A DNA stretch of 64,000 nt from an uncultured Bacteroidota bacterium (GTDB lineage: Bacteria; Bacteroidota; Bacteroidia; Bacteroidales; UBA12077). Shown here piece after piece: positions 49,438-57,866 of the stretch. Positions within the stretch are counted from its first letter, which is position 1. Each line of letters starts with the position of its first letter. Both the position numbers and the translations under genes were made by a program. Below the pieces are notes generated by a model. The model was not told the origin of the DNA, ran no database searches, and was given only the letters and a program-made list of their open reading frames with translations. The stretch covers positions 59,530 through 123,529 of the forward strand of contig CAJXLK010000006.1 of NCBI GenBank assembly GCA_913055635.1, given 5' to 3'.

Positions 49438-50607
49438 ATGATGAGTATATCTGAACTAGTACAAACCGCTGGTTGGAAAAATTTTATCACCAAGCTATAC
49501 GGTTTTGGTGCCTCGATTGTACTGGCGGGAGCCCTGTTTAAGTTGCAGCACTGGCCCATGGCAGGGACCATGCTGACAATAGGGATGACCACCGAGGCGG
49601 TGATTTTCTTTTTTTCCGCTTTTGAGCCGCCCCATGAAGAAGTGGACTGGTCCATTGTTTATCCGGAGTTGGCTGGTTTTGAACCATCCAACAAGGAAGG
49701 CGGTGGTGCCGGTTGGCAGCAGGCTCAGCCCACCCCTTATCAGCAAGGCGGAGGACAGGAGCAAACTCCTGCTGGCGGAGGAGCGGCATCATCCAGCGGA
49801 TATTCCGGGGGTAATGGACAGGGTCCAGGCCCTCAGTCTTCAGCAGGATCATCCGGACAGGCACCCCCACAAGGCCATCAAGGCATGCCCACTTCCGGTA
49901 TGGGTGGAGGCAGTTTGACCAAATTTGACCAGATGATGGAAAACGCCGATATTTCACCCGAATTGTTTAATCAACTGGGCCATGGGCTGAAAAAACTCAA
50001 TGAAACGGCCAAAAACATCAATAATGTTTCCAACGCCAGTTTGGCTACGGATCAATATGTCAACAATATGCAAGCAGCCTCGGAATCGGTGAATTTGTTA
50101 ACGGAAAATTACAACCAATCCAAAGAGGCTTTGAATCAATCCATCAATCAGCTCAATGAGGTGTATCAGCAATCCGCCGAGGCCATAAAGCAATCGGGCC
50201 AGGATATGGCCCAGCAAATGAGCCAAAGTGGAAAGGATTTTGCCGAAAAGGTCAGCCAAAGCGGCGATGAGTTGGCCAACTCCTACAAGGATATTGCCGA
50301 CCAGGTGAAAACGGACATTGTTCAGGGCAACCAGAACTACAATGAAAAACTGGAAGAGCTTAACAAGAACCTGGCTGCCCTCAATGATGCCTATGAACTG
50401 CAGCTGAAAACCACCAACGATCATGTCAAAAATACCGAACAGGTTTATGGCCAGATGAATCAGATGATGGATGACCTGAAGGGCTCTGCCGAACAGGCCC
50501 GCAAATCGCAGGAAAAGCTCTCCCAGTTGAACCATCACCTGGAAGAACTCAATGGGGTCTACGGCAATATGCTCTCGGCCATCTCGGTAATGTCTAACAA
50601 TAGTTGA
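49438..50607 (+). CDS. gldL: Gliding motility / T9SS motor protein GldL
   Basis: GldL (PorL) forms the inner-membrane rotary motor with GldM, driven by proton flow. The 389-residue product has two N-terminal membrane helices (about 20-36 and 41-61) with an acidic residue, Glu53, inside the second helix (MTTEAVIFFF), as expected for the proton path. Residues 75-160 are Gly/Gln/Pro-rich and flexible. The C-terminal 220 residues form a long coiled coil with repeated QSxE/NQS segments in the cytoplasm. The start is ATG at 49438; a second ATG follows immediately. gldM begins 20 bases after its stop. Confidence 0.94.
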   Translation: MMSISELVQTAGWKNFITKLYGFGASIVLAGALFKLQHWPMAGTMLTIGMTTEAVIFFFSAFEPPHEEVDWSIVYPELAGFEPSNKEGGGAGWQQAQPTPYQQGGGQEQTPAGGGAASSSGYSGGNGQGPGPQSSAGSSGQAPPQGHQGMPTSGMGGGSLTKFDQMMENADISPELFNQLGHGLKKLNETAKNINNVSNASLATDQYVNNMQAASESVNLLTENYNQSKEALNQSINQLNEVYQQSAEAIKQSGQDMAQQMSQSGKDFAEKVSQSGDELANSYKDIADQVKTDIVQGNQNYNEKLEELNKNLAALNDAYELQLKTTNDHVKNTEQVYGQMNQMMDDLKGSAEQARKSQEKLSQLNHHLEELNGVYGNMLSAISVMSNNS

Positions 50608-50627
50608 GGATAGAACAGCAGTAGTTT

Positions 50628-52283
50628 ATGGGTCACGGAAAAGAAACTCCCAGACAAAAAATGATCGGCATGATGTATTTGGTGCTTACCGCCATGTTGG
50701 CACTCAATGTATCGGCCGAGGTATTGGATGCTTTTCGTCTGGTGAATGAAGGCATAAAAACCACTACCGATAATTACATCAAGAAGAACAATTCCATTTA
50801 CAAGGAATTTGAAGCTGAAATGGCCAAGAATGCTAAGAAGGCTCAAAGTTGGAAACAACAGGCCTTTGAGGTGCGTTCGAAAGCCGATTCGCTCTATGAC
50901 TATTTACAGGGTTTGAAAGTGGAGATGGTTAAGATGAACCAGGGGGAAAAGATCAAGGAGAATGAAGCCCTGCAGAAGAATGAAAACGGGGAGGTTGTCA
51001 TTGACATGACCAAGCTGGTGGGCAAGGCCAAGTCCGACCTTGGCGACCGGCTTATGATCGGAGAGAATTTTGATGGCGAGGCCTATGACTTGAAGAAATG
51101 GATCAACCGTTACCGAAAAGATCTGTTGAGCTATATTGACGAAGACGATCAAAAATTCAGGGAAACCATCTCCAAGACGCTGGATACCTCCGACCCACCA
51201 GCGCGGGAAGGACATGAAAAGAAATCCTGGGAGATCAAACATTTCTATGGCATACCCTTGGCTGCGGTTTTACCGATCATCAGTACCTTGCAAGCCGATG
51301 TGCGCAATGCCGAGTCGGAAGTGATACAATACCTGTTGGGCCAGATTGATGCCGGTTCTTTTGCCTTCAACAAGCTGGAGGCCACTGTTATTCCCAATGC
51401 CAATTATATGCTCCAGGGCAGCGATTACCAGGCCGAAGTTTTTCTGGCGGCCCGCGATACCACTGCGCCTCCGCAAGTTTTAGTTGGTCAGTGGGACAGT
51501 GTCAGGCAGGAAGATGGATCCTATCAGATTGAAATGACCCGGGTCGAGGATACCCTGCCTATTAAGGGTGGCAAAGGCCTTTATAAACGGACCCCGCGTC
51601 AAACCGGGGTACACGAGTGGGGTGGCATCATTGAACTGATGGGCCCTGAGGGCAATACCATCCGCAAGCCGTTCCGCCAGAGCTATGAAGTGGCCGAACC
51701 CAACCTGGTGGTTTCTCCCACCAAGATGAATGTCTTTTACGTGGGCATTCCCAACCCGGTAAGCATTTCGGTGCCCAGCATCCCGCCCAAAAAGCTGGAG
51801 GCGGATGTTCGCAACGGCAGCATCTATAAGGTCCGACCCGGTGAATTTGAGGTCAAACCCAATTCACCCGATCGTGAATGTGTGGTAGAAGTCAGCGCGA
51901 CCATCAATGGCCGGCCCCGGACTTATGGCACCCAAAGGTTCCGCGTCAAAGACCTGCCTACACCGGTGGCGACTGTCGGCGGCAAATCACGGGGAGAGAT
52001 CAAAAAGGAAGTGTTGAAGGCCCAAAGTGTGGTTTTTGCCGAAATGAAGGATTTTCTCTTTGACCTGCAATATGAAGTTACCCAATATACATTAACCACC
52101 ACCAACCGTGGGGGTTATGTTCAGACCCTGCGGAAACAAACCAACCGCATTGATCAGGAAGCCCGCCAATGGATTGAAGACAATGTGCGGCTCGATTCAA
52201 GGGTTCACTTTGAAGACCTGCGGGCCGTCGGACCTGATGGCCGCGAGAAAAAACTGAACCCCATCATGTTTGAAGTTCAATAA
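50628..52283 (+). CDS. gldM: Gliding motility / T9SS motor protein GldM
   Basis: GldM (PorM) crosses the inner membrane once and reaches through the periplasm to the GldK-GldN ring, passing on motor torque. The 551-residue product starts MGHGKETPRQKMIGMMYLVL, with Arg9 and one helix (about 12-33) ending ALNVSAEVLDAF. The periplasmic part consists of a helical domain (to about 220) and beta-rich D2-D4 domains, with VVSPTKMNVFYVGIPNPVSI typical of the third domain. It is co-transcribed with gldL and gldN. Confidence 0.95.
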   Translation: MGHGKETPRQKMIGMMYLVLTAMLALNVSAEVLDAFRLVNEGIKTTTDNYIKKNNSIYKEFEAEMAKNAKKAQSWKQQAFEVRSKADSLYDYLQGLKVEMVKMNQGEKIKENEALQKNENGEVVIDMTKLVGKAKSDLGDRLMIGENFDGEAYDLKKWINRYRKDLLSYIDEDDQKFRETISKTLDTSDPPAREGHEKKSWEIKHFYGIPLAAVLPIISTLQADVRNAESEVIQYLLGQIDAGSFAFNKLEATVIPNANYMLQGSDYQAEVFLAARDTTAPPQVLVGQWDSVRQEDGSYQIEMTRVEDTLPIKGGKGLYKRTPRQTGVHEWGGIIELMGPEGNTIRKPFRQSYEVAEPNLVVSPTKMNVFYVGIPNPVSISVPSIPPKKLEADVRNGSIYKVRPGEFEVKPNSPDRECVVEVSATINGRPRTYGTQRFRVKDLPTPVATVGGKSRGEIKKEVLKAQSVVFAEMKDFLFDLQYEVTQYTLTTTNRGGYVQTLRKQTNRIDQEARQWIEDNVRLDSRVHFEDLRAVGPDGREKKLNPIMFEVQ

Positions 52284-52304
52284 AATACCAAAACGTCCCA
52301 TATT

Positions 52305-53141
52305 ATGAAACGATTATTTGCTTTTCTTTTATTCGGTGTCATTGTTCTGGCAGCAGGCGCTCCGGAGGGCCAGGCCCAAACGGTCAACGACAATATTTAT
52401 ACCAAACAGAATGTGAAGGCCAAACAACCTATCCCCCACGTTTCCCTGAGGGAGGCCGATGTGATGTGGTCCAAGAAACTCTGGCAGATGATTGACTGCC
52501 GTAAGAAGATGAACCAGGTGCTCTATTTCCCCGAAGAAACCATGGAAGGACGCAAAAGCCTGATCCAGGTGATTATGCATGGCATACGGAATGAGGGCCT
52601 TACCGCTTATCAGTCCGATGAGTTCAAGCAAATTATGACCCAGGATGAGGTCAATAAGGAGCTGGGTGCCGGAAAAGAAACCAGGGAAATACGCCAGGCC
52701 GACGGGACGACCAAGGATACCACCATCGAAACCGGCGTCCGCACCGAGGAGATCAAAAAATTTATGATCAAGGAACAATGGTATTTTGATCGAAAATACT
52801 CGGATATGCGGGTGCGTATTATTGGTATTGCCCCCATTCGTGAATATGTGGACGATGATACAGGTGAAAAAAGGAAAAGCCAGCCCTTCTGGATCTATTT
52901 TCCCGAAGCCCGTTCCCTTTTAGCCCATTGGGAAGTGTTTAACCGCCACAATGATGCCCAGCGCATTAGCTATGACGATTATTTTCAGCAACGGCGCTTC
53001 AATTCCTATGTGGTGAAAGAAGCCAACGTCTACGGCAACCGACGAATTGACGAATACACCACCGGCATCAATACCCTGCTGGAGGCACGGAAAGTACGCC
53101 GCGACATATTCCGCTTCGAACACGACCTTTGGTCTTATTAA
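52305..53141 (+). CDS. gldN: Type IX secretion ring protein GldN/PorN
   Basis: GldN (PorN) forms the periplasmic ring with GldK. The 278-residue product has a signal peptide (MKRLFAFLLFGVIVLAAG, cut near GQAQ), then READVMWSKKLWQMIDCRKKMNQ, LYFPEETMEGRKSLIQVIM and WYFDRKYSDMRVRIIGIAPI, all marks of the family. It is the last gene of the operon; a bidirectional terminator follows at 53261. Confidence 0.95.
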   Translation: MKRLFAFLLFGVIVLAAGAPEGQAQTVNDNIYTKQNVKAKQPIPHVSLREADVMWSKKLWQMIDCRKKMNQVLYFPEETMEGRKSLIQVIMHGIRNEGLTAYQSDEFKQIMTQDEVNKELGAGKETREIRQADGTTKDTTIETGVRTEEIKKFMIKEQWYFDRKYSDMRVRIIGIAPIREYVDDDTGEKRKSQPFWIYFPEARSLLAHWEVFNRHNDAQRISYDDYFQQRRFNSYVVKEANVYGNRRIDEYTTGINTLLEARKVRRDIFRFEHDLWSY

Positions 53142-53260
53142 GACCTGTTGGGCGCGGGAATAAAAAGGGCCGGCTTCCCTAAATAACCCTTGCGCCGCTG
53201 GAAAAATCGTCAAGTCAAACAAACCAGGATTTTATACCCCCTTTTTGCCAATGATAAAAG

Positions 53261-53291
53261 AAAGAGGCCTTTAAAGCAAAGGCCTCTTTTT
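53261..53291. terminator. Bidirectional intrinsic terminator between gldN and the guanylyltransferase
   Basis: AAAGAGGCCTT (53261-53271) pairs perfectly with AAGGCCTCTTT (53279-53289) around a 7-base loop, with T residues continuing to 53291 on one side and A residues on the other. It can end both the rightward gldN transcript and leftward transcription from the guanylyltransferase. Confidence 0.85.
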
Positions 53292-53307
53292 AGTCCTCCA
53301 TCTATGA

Positions 53308-53389
53308 ACCCCGCTTAGCGGGGTCATTTTTCCTTACCCCCGCTTAGCGGGGTTATTTTTACCCCCGCTTAGCGGGGGGGTAAGCGGGG
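53308..53389. repeat. Second cluster of CCCCGC-TTA-GCGGGG hairpin repeats
   Basis: Three copies of the hairpin seen at 10.9 kb lie at 53308-53324, 53336-53353 and 53361-53378, all with the TTA loop, separated by T-rich spacers (CATTTTTCCTT, TATTTTT). The second and third have an extra C in the left arm. A half copy (TAAGCGGGG, 53381-53389) follows. The cluster sits 30 bases past the stop of the leftward guanylyltransferase gene and beside a normal terminator. Confidence 0.9.
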
Positions 53390-53418
53390 AGGTTTTTTGC
53401 AGGATCAAACAAACCAAA

Positions 53419-54510
53419 TCAGATGTATTCTTCACCTTTGTTTTTCTTAATTTCTTCAACCACTTCCTTGATTTCCTGTTCATCCTTTTTGTTGTAAATG
53501 ATCAGCTTATTGTCGGATTCGACAACAATATAGTCCTTCAGGCCTTTGATCACCACAAGTTTATCGCTGGGGAAGTTGATGATGGAATCTTCCACATCAT
53601 AAAGCATTAAGTTATCGCCACTAACTGAATTGCCCTTGTCATCGGTATCGAGGAATTCCTGAAGGGATCCCCAGGTACCCAGATCGGCCCAGCCAAAATC
53701 GGAGGTGTAAACATATACATTTTCTGATTTTTCCATGATGCCGTAATCGATCGAAATGGCGGTAGATTCAAAATAGACTTTGGAAATAAAATCCTGTTCC
53801 TCATCGGTGTGGTAAATGCCCCTGCCCTGACTGAAAAGTTGGTCGATTTCCGGGAGGTATTTATTGAAGGCATTCATGATGGCTTTCAATGACCACAGAA
53901 AGATGCCCGAATTCCAATAGTATTCGCCGCTCTCGAAAAATTTTCGGGCCAACTCATAATCAGGCTTTTCTGTGAAAGTTTTTACCTTGAAGATGTTTTC
54001 GTTTTGCGCGAGCTCTTCGTTGTTGTTTCTCTGAATATACCCGTAACCGGTTTCCGGACGGTGCGGCTTAATGCCCAGGGTTAACAGGGCTTCTTTCTTT
54101 TCTGTGAATTCCAGGCCTTCATTGATCACCCGGATAAATTCTTCCTCTTTTTGAATCAGGTGATCGGAAGGCGATACCACAATGTTGGCATCCGGGTTGA
54201 TCTGTTCGATTTTGTAGTTGGCATAAGCAATACAAGGGGCTGTGTTTTTTTTCGCCGGCTCCAACAGAATCTGATGATCTTCTAATTCCGGAAGTTGTTC
54301 ACTGATGATGTCTTTATAAATTTCGTTCGATACAATGAATACATTTTCCACCGGGCACACCTGAATCAACCGGTCAAAAGTCTGCTGCAAAAGGGTGCGG
54401 CCTGTTCCCAGAATATCCAAAAACTGCTTGGGTTTGGATTTGGTGCTCAGTGGCCAGAATCTTGTTCCGGTTCCACCAGCCATAATCACACAATATTTGT
54501 TTGACTTCAT
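53419..54510 (-). CDS. Mannose-1-phosphate guanylyltransferase
   Basis: This enzyme makes GDP-mannose from mannose-1-phosphate and GTP. The 363-residue product has the pyrophosphorylase motif MAGGTGTRFWPLSTKSKPKQF, VSPSDHLI, the FTEKPDYELAR motif and YYWNSGIFLW, then SIDYGIMEKSENV and FGWADLGTWGSL. The isomerase domain of bifunctional ManC/AlgA is missing, so it is monofunctional, as usual in Bacteroidota. The mutase at 24.9 kb could provide its substrate. It stands alone, facing gldN. Confidence 0.92.
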   Translation of the reverse strand: MKSNKYCVIMAGGTGTRFWPLSTKSKPKQFLDILGTGRTLLQQTFDRLIQVCPVENVFIVSNEIYKDIISEQLPELEDHQILLEPAKKNTAPCIAYANYKIEQINPDANIVVSPSDHLIQKEEEFIRVINEGLEFTEKKEALLTLGIKPHRPETGYGYIQRNNNEELAQNENIFKVKTFTEKPDYELARKFFESGEYYWNSGIFLWSLKAIMNAFNKYLPEIDQLFSQGRGIYHTDEEQDFISKVYFESTAISIDYGIMEKSENVYVYTSDFGWADLGTWGSLQEFLDTDDKGNSVSGDNLMLYDVEDSIINFPSDKLVVIKGLKDYIVVESDNKLIIYNKKDEQEIKEVVEEIKKNKGEEYI

Positions 54511-54723
54511 AAGTTTTTATTTTATCGGGTTTGTTGGCATCGGCTCTAATGAATAAAAATTAAGGGTTTGGTGCCCTAAACTTTATCATTTATAAGCTGT
54601 TATAACAATAGATGATCATCCATGACAAGCGATGGTCATTTCTACAAACAGGCTTGATTTGAACTTGGTTTTTAAATATAAGTAAATTTTCTTAATTTGG
54701 TTGAATTAACCGGCCTTTTTACC

Positions 54724-57700
54724 ATGCGAAACAGCAAGCATTTTATTTTTTTGATCTTTACAGTTTTGGCTCTGACAGGAGCTCACACTTCCTTCGGGCA
54801 GTATTTTGGTCAGAACAAAGTCAATTACGAACGTTTCCATTTTGAGATCTATGAAACCCCACATTTCCAGCTATACAATTATATGGATCAAAACCAGGCC
54901 ATCCGGAACCTGGGTCAGCAAAGTGAACGCTGGTACCAGCGGCATTTTTCTATTTTCCGGGACACGGTCACAGAAAATCCGCTGATTGTATACAACAACC
55001 ATGCTGACTTCCAGCAGACCACTGTTATTGGGGGACAGATCGGAGTGGGCACCGGCGGGGTGACTGAGGGGTTGCGCAAACGGGTGGTCATGCCTTTTAT
55101 GGTCTCAAACCGGGAAACCGATCATGTGCTGGGCCATGAAATGGTACACGTTTTTCAGTATAACCTGGTCAAGGAAAACGACAGTTTGGGGTTACAATCC
55201 CTGCAAAATATTCCTTTATGGATGATCGAGGGGATGGCCGAATATTTGTCGATTGGCCCGGTCGACAATAAAACGGCCATGTGGATGCGGGATGCAGTGA
55301 TCCATGATGACGTGCCTTCCATTAAACAAATGACGCGATATCCCAACCGTTACTTTCCCTATAGGTATGGGCACGCTTTTTGGTCTTTCATTACCGGCAT
55401 ATGGGGTGACGGGATGATACGGCCTTACCTGGCAACCACGGCCAAGTATGGCATGGACCGGGCCAGTGAGGAGTTGTTTGGCTTGACCACCGACAGCCTC
55501 TCGAGTCTGTGGCAAAAATCGGTTCGTAAAACTTATGAACCCTATGTCAAGGGAGATACCATTCAACCTGTGGGGCGCAAAATGTTTACCCCGAAAAATT
55601 CCGGTGAACTCAATCTATCTCCCGTGCTAAGCCCCAACGGGAAGTACATTACCTTTATTTCCAACAAAAATGTGATATCCGTTGATATCCTGATGGCCCG
55701 GGTGAAGGACCGCAAGGTAATCAAGACCCTGAGCAGTGCCCTGCGGCAGACCCACATCGATGATTTTAACTACATTGAATCGGCCGGTTCCTGGTCGCCC
55801 GATGGGAAAAAATACGTACTCAAGACCTTTTCCAAGGGGCGAAATATGTTGTTGATTGCCAACCTGGAAGGCAATGACGTGGATGTTTCCAGTGAAATTA
55901 TGGTCAAAGGCGTTCAATCGTTTGACAATCCGGAATGGTCGCCTGATGGAAACAAGATCCTGATGACCGGTTTGGTAAACGGCCAAAGTGATTTATATAC
56001 CTATAACTTAAAAACGGAGGAAGTCAGCCAACTTACCAATGACCAATATTCTGACTTGCACGCTACCTGGTCCTCTGATGGGGAGCAAATTGCCTTTATT
56101 TCCGAAAGGGGGTCCGACACCCGTTTGTCACAACAAGTCTATGGCAACTACCGACTTTGTATGATGGATGTTGAAACGGGTGACATCCGTGTTTTGCCTG
56201 TATTTCCGGGAAGCGATGTGTTAAGCCCCAGTTTCGGGCCCAATGATCAATCTCTTTATTTCCTCAGTCATGCCGACGGGTTCCGAAACCTCTACGAGTA
56301 TGACCTTCAATCGGGACAGGCCTATAAGCTGACCGATTTCATCACCGGGATAAGTGGCATTACCGACCTGGCACCGGCTTACAGTGTCTCCAATGAAACC
56401 GGAGAAATTGCCTATACCCTTTACTCGGATGGCCGGTATCAGATCTATATGGCCGACCAGGAGGATTTTAACCGCAAACCGGTTGATTTGACCCTGGCCA
56501 ACCGGGAGCCGGCCAGGCTGCCTCCGGGTAAAAACCGGATATTAAACCTGGTCGACAATAACCTGGAGCGGCACACCACGACTCCGGATACCGCCTTTAA
56601 CCGTGAACCTTACCGGCCGAAGTTCCAACTCGATTATATTGGCAGTACCGGGGTGGGTGTGGGAACCAGTCAGTTTGGAACTTATGCCTCCGGCGGTGTA
56701 ACAGCCCTGTTCAGTGATGTACTTAAACGCCACCAGCTTATCACCAACCTGCAAGTTCAGGGAGAGTTGCAGGATATTGGGGGGTATGCCTCTTACATTA
56801 ACCGGGAGACCAGATTTAACTGGGGCGGCTCATTTAGCCACATCCCTATCCGCTATGATTTGCCTTATTTAAAAGCCGATACCCTTAGTACCGACCAGGG
56901 ACCGATGCCGGTGACCCAGTTCATCATTCAAAGAAACCGCATTTTTGAGGACCAGCTATCCTTGTTTGGTCAGTACCCCCTGTCCAAAAAGCTGCGTTTT
57001 GAGCTCGGGGGCAGCATCACCCGCTATGGCTTCAGCCGTGAAGAGATCATTTATAATTACGACCGCACCGGAACCTTCATGGTAACCCAGCCTAAACGAA
57101 ATAAACTGGATGCCCGCCCTGCCTTTTATGTGGGCCAGGTCTACGGAGCCTACGTAGGGGACAACTCCAGCTTTGGCATTACCGGCCCCCTCGATGGCTA
57201 CCGCTACCGTTTCCAGGCCCAAAAAATGTTTGCCAACTACAACCTCTACAGTGGTTTGCTGGACTACCGCAGGTATTTCTTCAGTAAACCTTTGAGTTTT
57301 GGGGTGCGGGCCCTGCATTATGCCCGTTTTGGGCCTGACGCCGACCAGCTTTACCCCCTCTATGTGGGCGATAATTATTACGTACGCGGATATTCCTATA
57401 ATTCATACAATCAAGGCGGCAACTACAATGCGGATTATGCCAACCTCAACGCCCTGGCCGGATCCAAGATGGGAGTGATCAACGCGGAGGTGCGCCTGCC
57501 CCTGAGCGGCCCCGAAAGGCTCACCTTTATCAAGTCTCAATATTTGTTCACCACCCTGGTGGGCTTTTTCGACGGGGGCTTTGCCACCGACCATTACAAT
57601 AATCTGACATTTAGCTGGCGACCTGAAACACGTTCACCCAGTGCCATAAGCCCTGTTAGCCAGGAACCCGAAGAGATTCAAAGTTACCCCATCTTTAGTA

Positions 57701-57825
57701 CAGGTTTGGCTTTGCGGATTAACCTGTTTGGTTATGCCGTTCTGGAACCTTATGCTGCCATTCCTTTTCAAAGAAGGGATAAGGATATTACCTTTGGCTT
57801 GTTTATCCGGGGTAGTGGATGGTGA
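54724..57825 (+). CDS. Large outer-membrane protein: metallopeptidase-like domain, TolB-type propeller, C-terminal barrel
   Basis: The 1033-residue product starts with a signal peptide (about 1-27, ending HTSFGQ). An N-terminal domain has a zinc-peptidase signature, HEMVH at 138-142, with WMIEGMAEYL at 166-175 supplying a third ligand, as in gluzincins. Next comes a beta-propeller of TolB/PD40 type (about 290-600) with repeats such as SWSPDGKKYVL, EWSPDGNKILM and TWSSDGEQIAF. The last 400 residues alternate as in Omp85/surface-antigen barrels, ending in an aromatic residue (GLFIRGSGW). ATG at 54724 is chosen to begin the signal peptide. A surface protease or secretion role is inferred; the substrate is unknown. 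Confidence 0.8.
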   Translation: MRNSKHFIFLIFTVLALTGAHTSFGQYFGQNKVNYERFHFEIYETPHFQLYNYMDQNQAIRNLGQQSERWYQRHFSIFRDTVTENPLIVYNNHADFQQTTVIGGQIGVGTGGVTEGLRKRVVMPFMVSNRETDHVLGHEMVHVFQYNLVKENDSLGLQSLQNIPLWMIEGMAEYLSIGPVDNKTAMWMRDAVIHDDVPSIKQMTRYPNRYFPYRYGHAFWSFITGIWGDGMIRPYLATTAKYGMDRASEELFGLTTDSLSSLWQKSVRKTYEPYVKGDTIQPVGRKMFTPKNSGELNLSPVLSPNGKYITFISNKNVISVDILMARVKDRKVIKTLSSALRQTHIDDFNYIESAGSWSPDGKKYVLKTFSKGRNMLLIANLEGNDVDVSSEIMVKGVQSFDNPEWSPDGNKILMTGLVNGQSDLYTYNLKTEEVSQLTNDQYSDLHATWSSDGEQIAFISERGSDTRLSQQVYGNYRLCMMDVETGDIRVLPVFPGSDVLSPSFGPNDQSLYFLSHADGFRNLYEYDLQSGQAYKLTDFITGISGITDLAPAYSVSNETGEIAYTLYSDGRYQIYMADQEDFNRKPVDLTLANREPARLPPGKNRILNLVDNNLERHTTTPDTAFNREPYRPKFQLDYIGSTGVGVGTSQFGTYASGGVTALFSDVLKRHQLITNLQVQGELQDIGGYASYINRETRFNWGGSFSHIPIRYDLPYLKADTLSTDQGPMPVTQFIIQRNRIFEDQLSLFGQYPLSKKLRFELGGSITRYGFSREEIIYNYDRTGTFMVTQPKRNKLDARPAFYVGQVYGAYVGDNSSFGITGPLDGYRYRFQAQKMFANYNLYSGLLDYRRYFFSKPLSFGVRALHYARFGPDADQLYPLYVGDNYYVRGYSYNSYNQGGNYNADYANLNALAGSKMGVINAEVRLPLSGPERLTFIKSQYLFTTLVGFFDGGFATDHYNNLTFSWRPETRSPSAISPVSQEPEEIQSYPIFSTGLALRINLFGYAVLEPYAAIPFQRRDKDITFGLFIRGSGW

Positions 57826-57866
57826 CCCTGAAAAAAAGGATGATTATCTAATGTTGTAATTTATTC

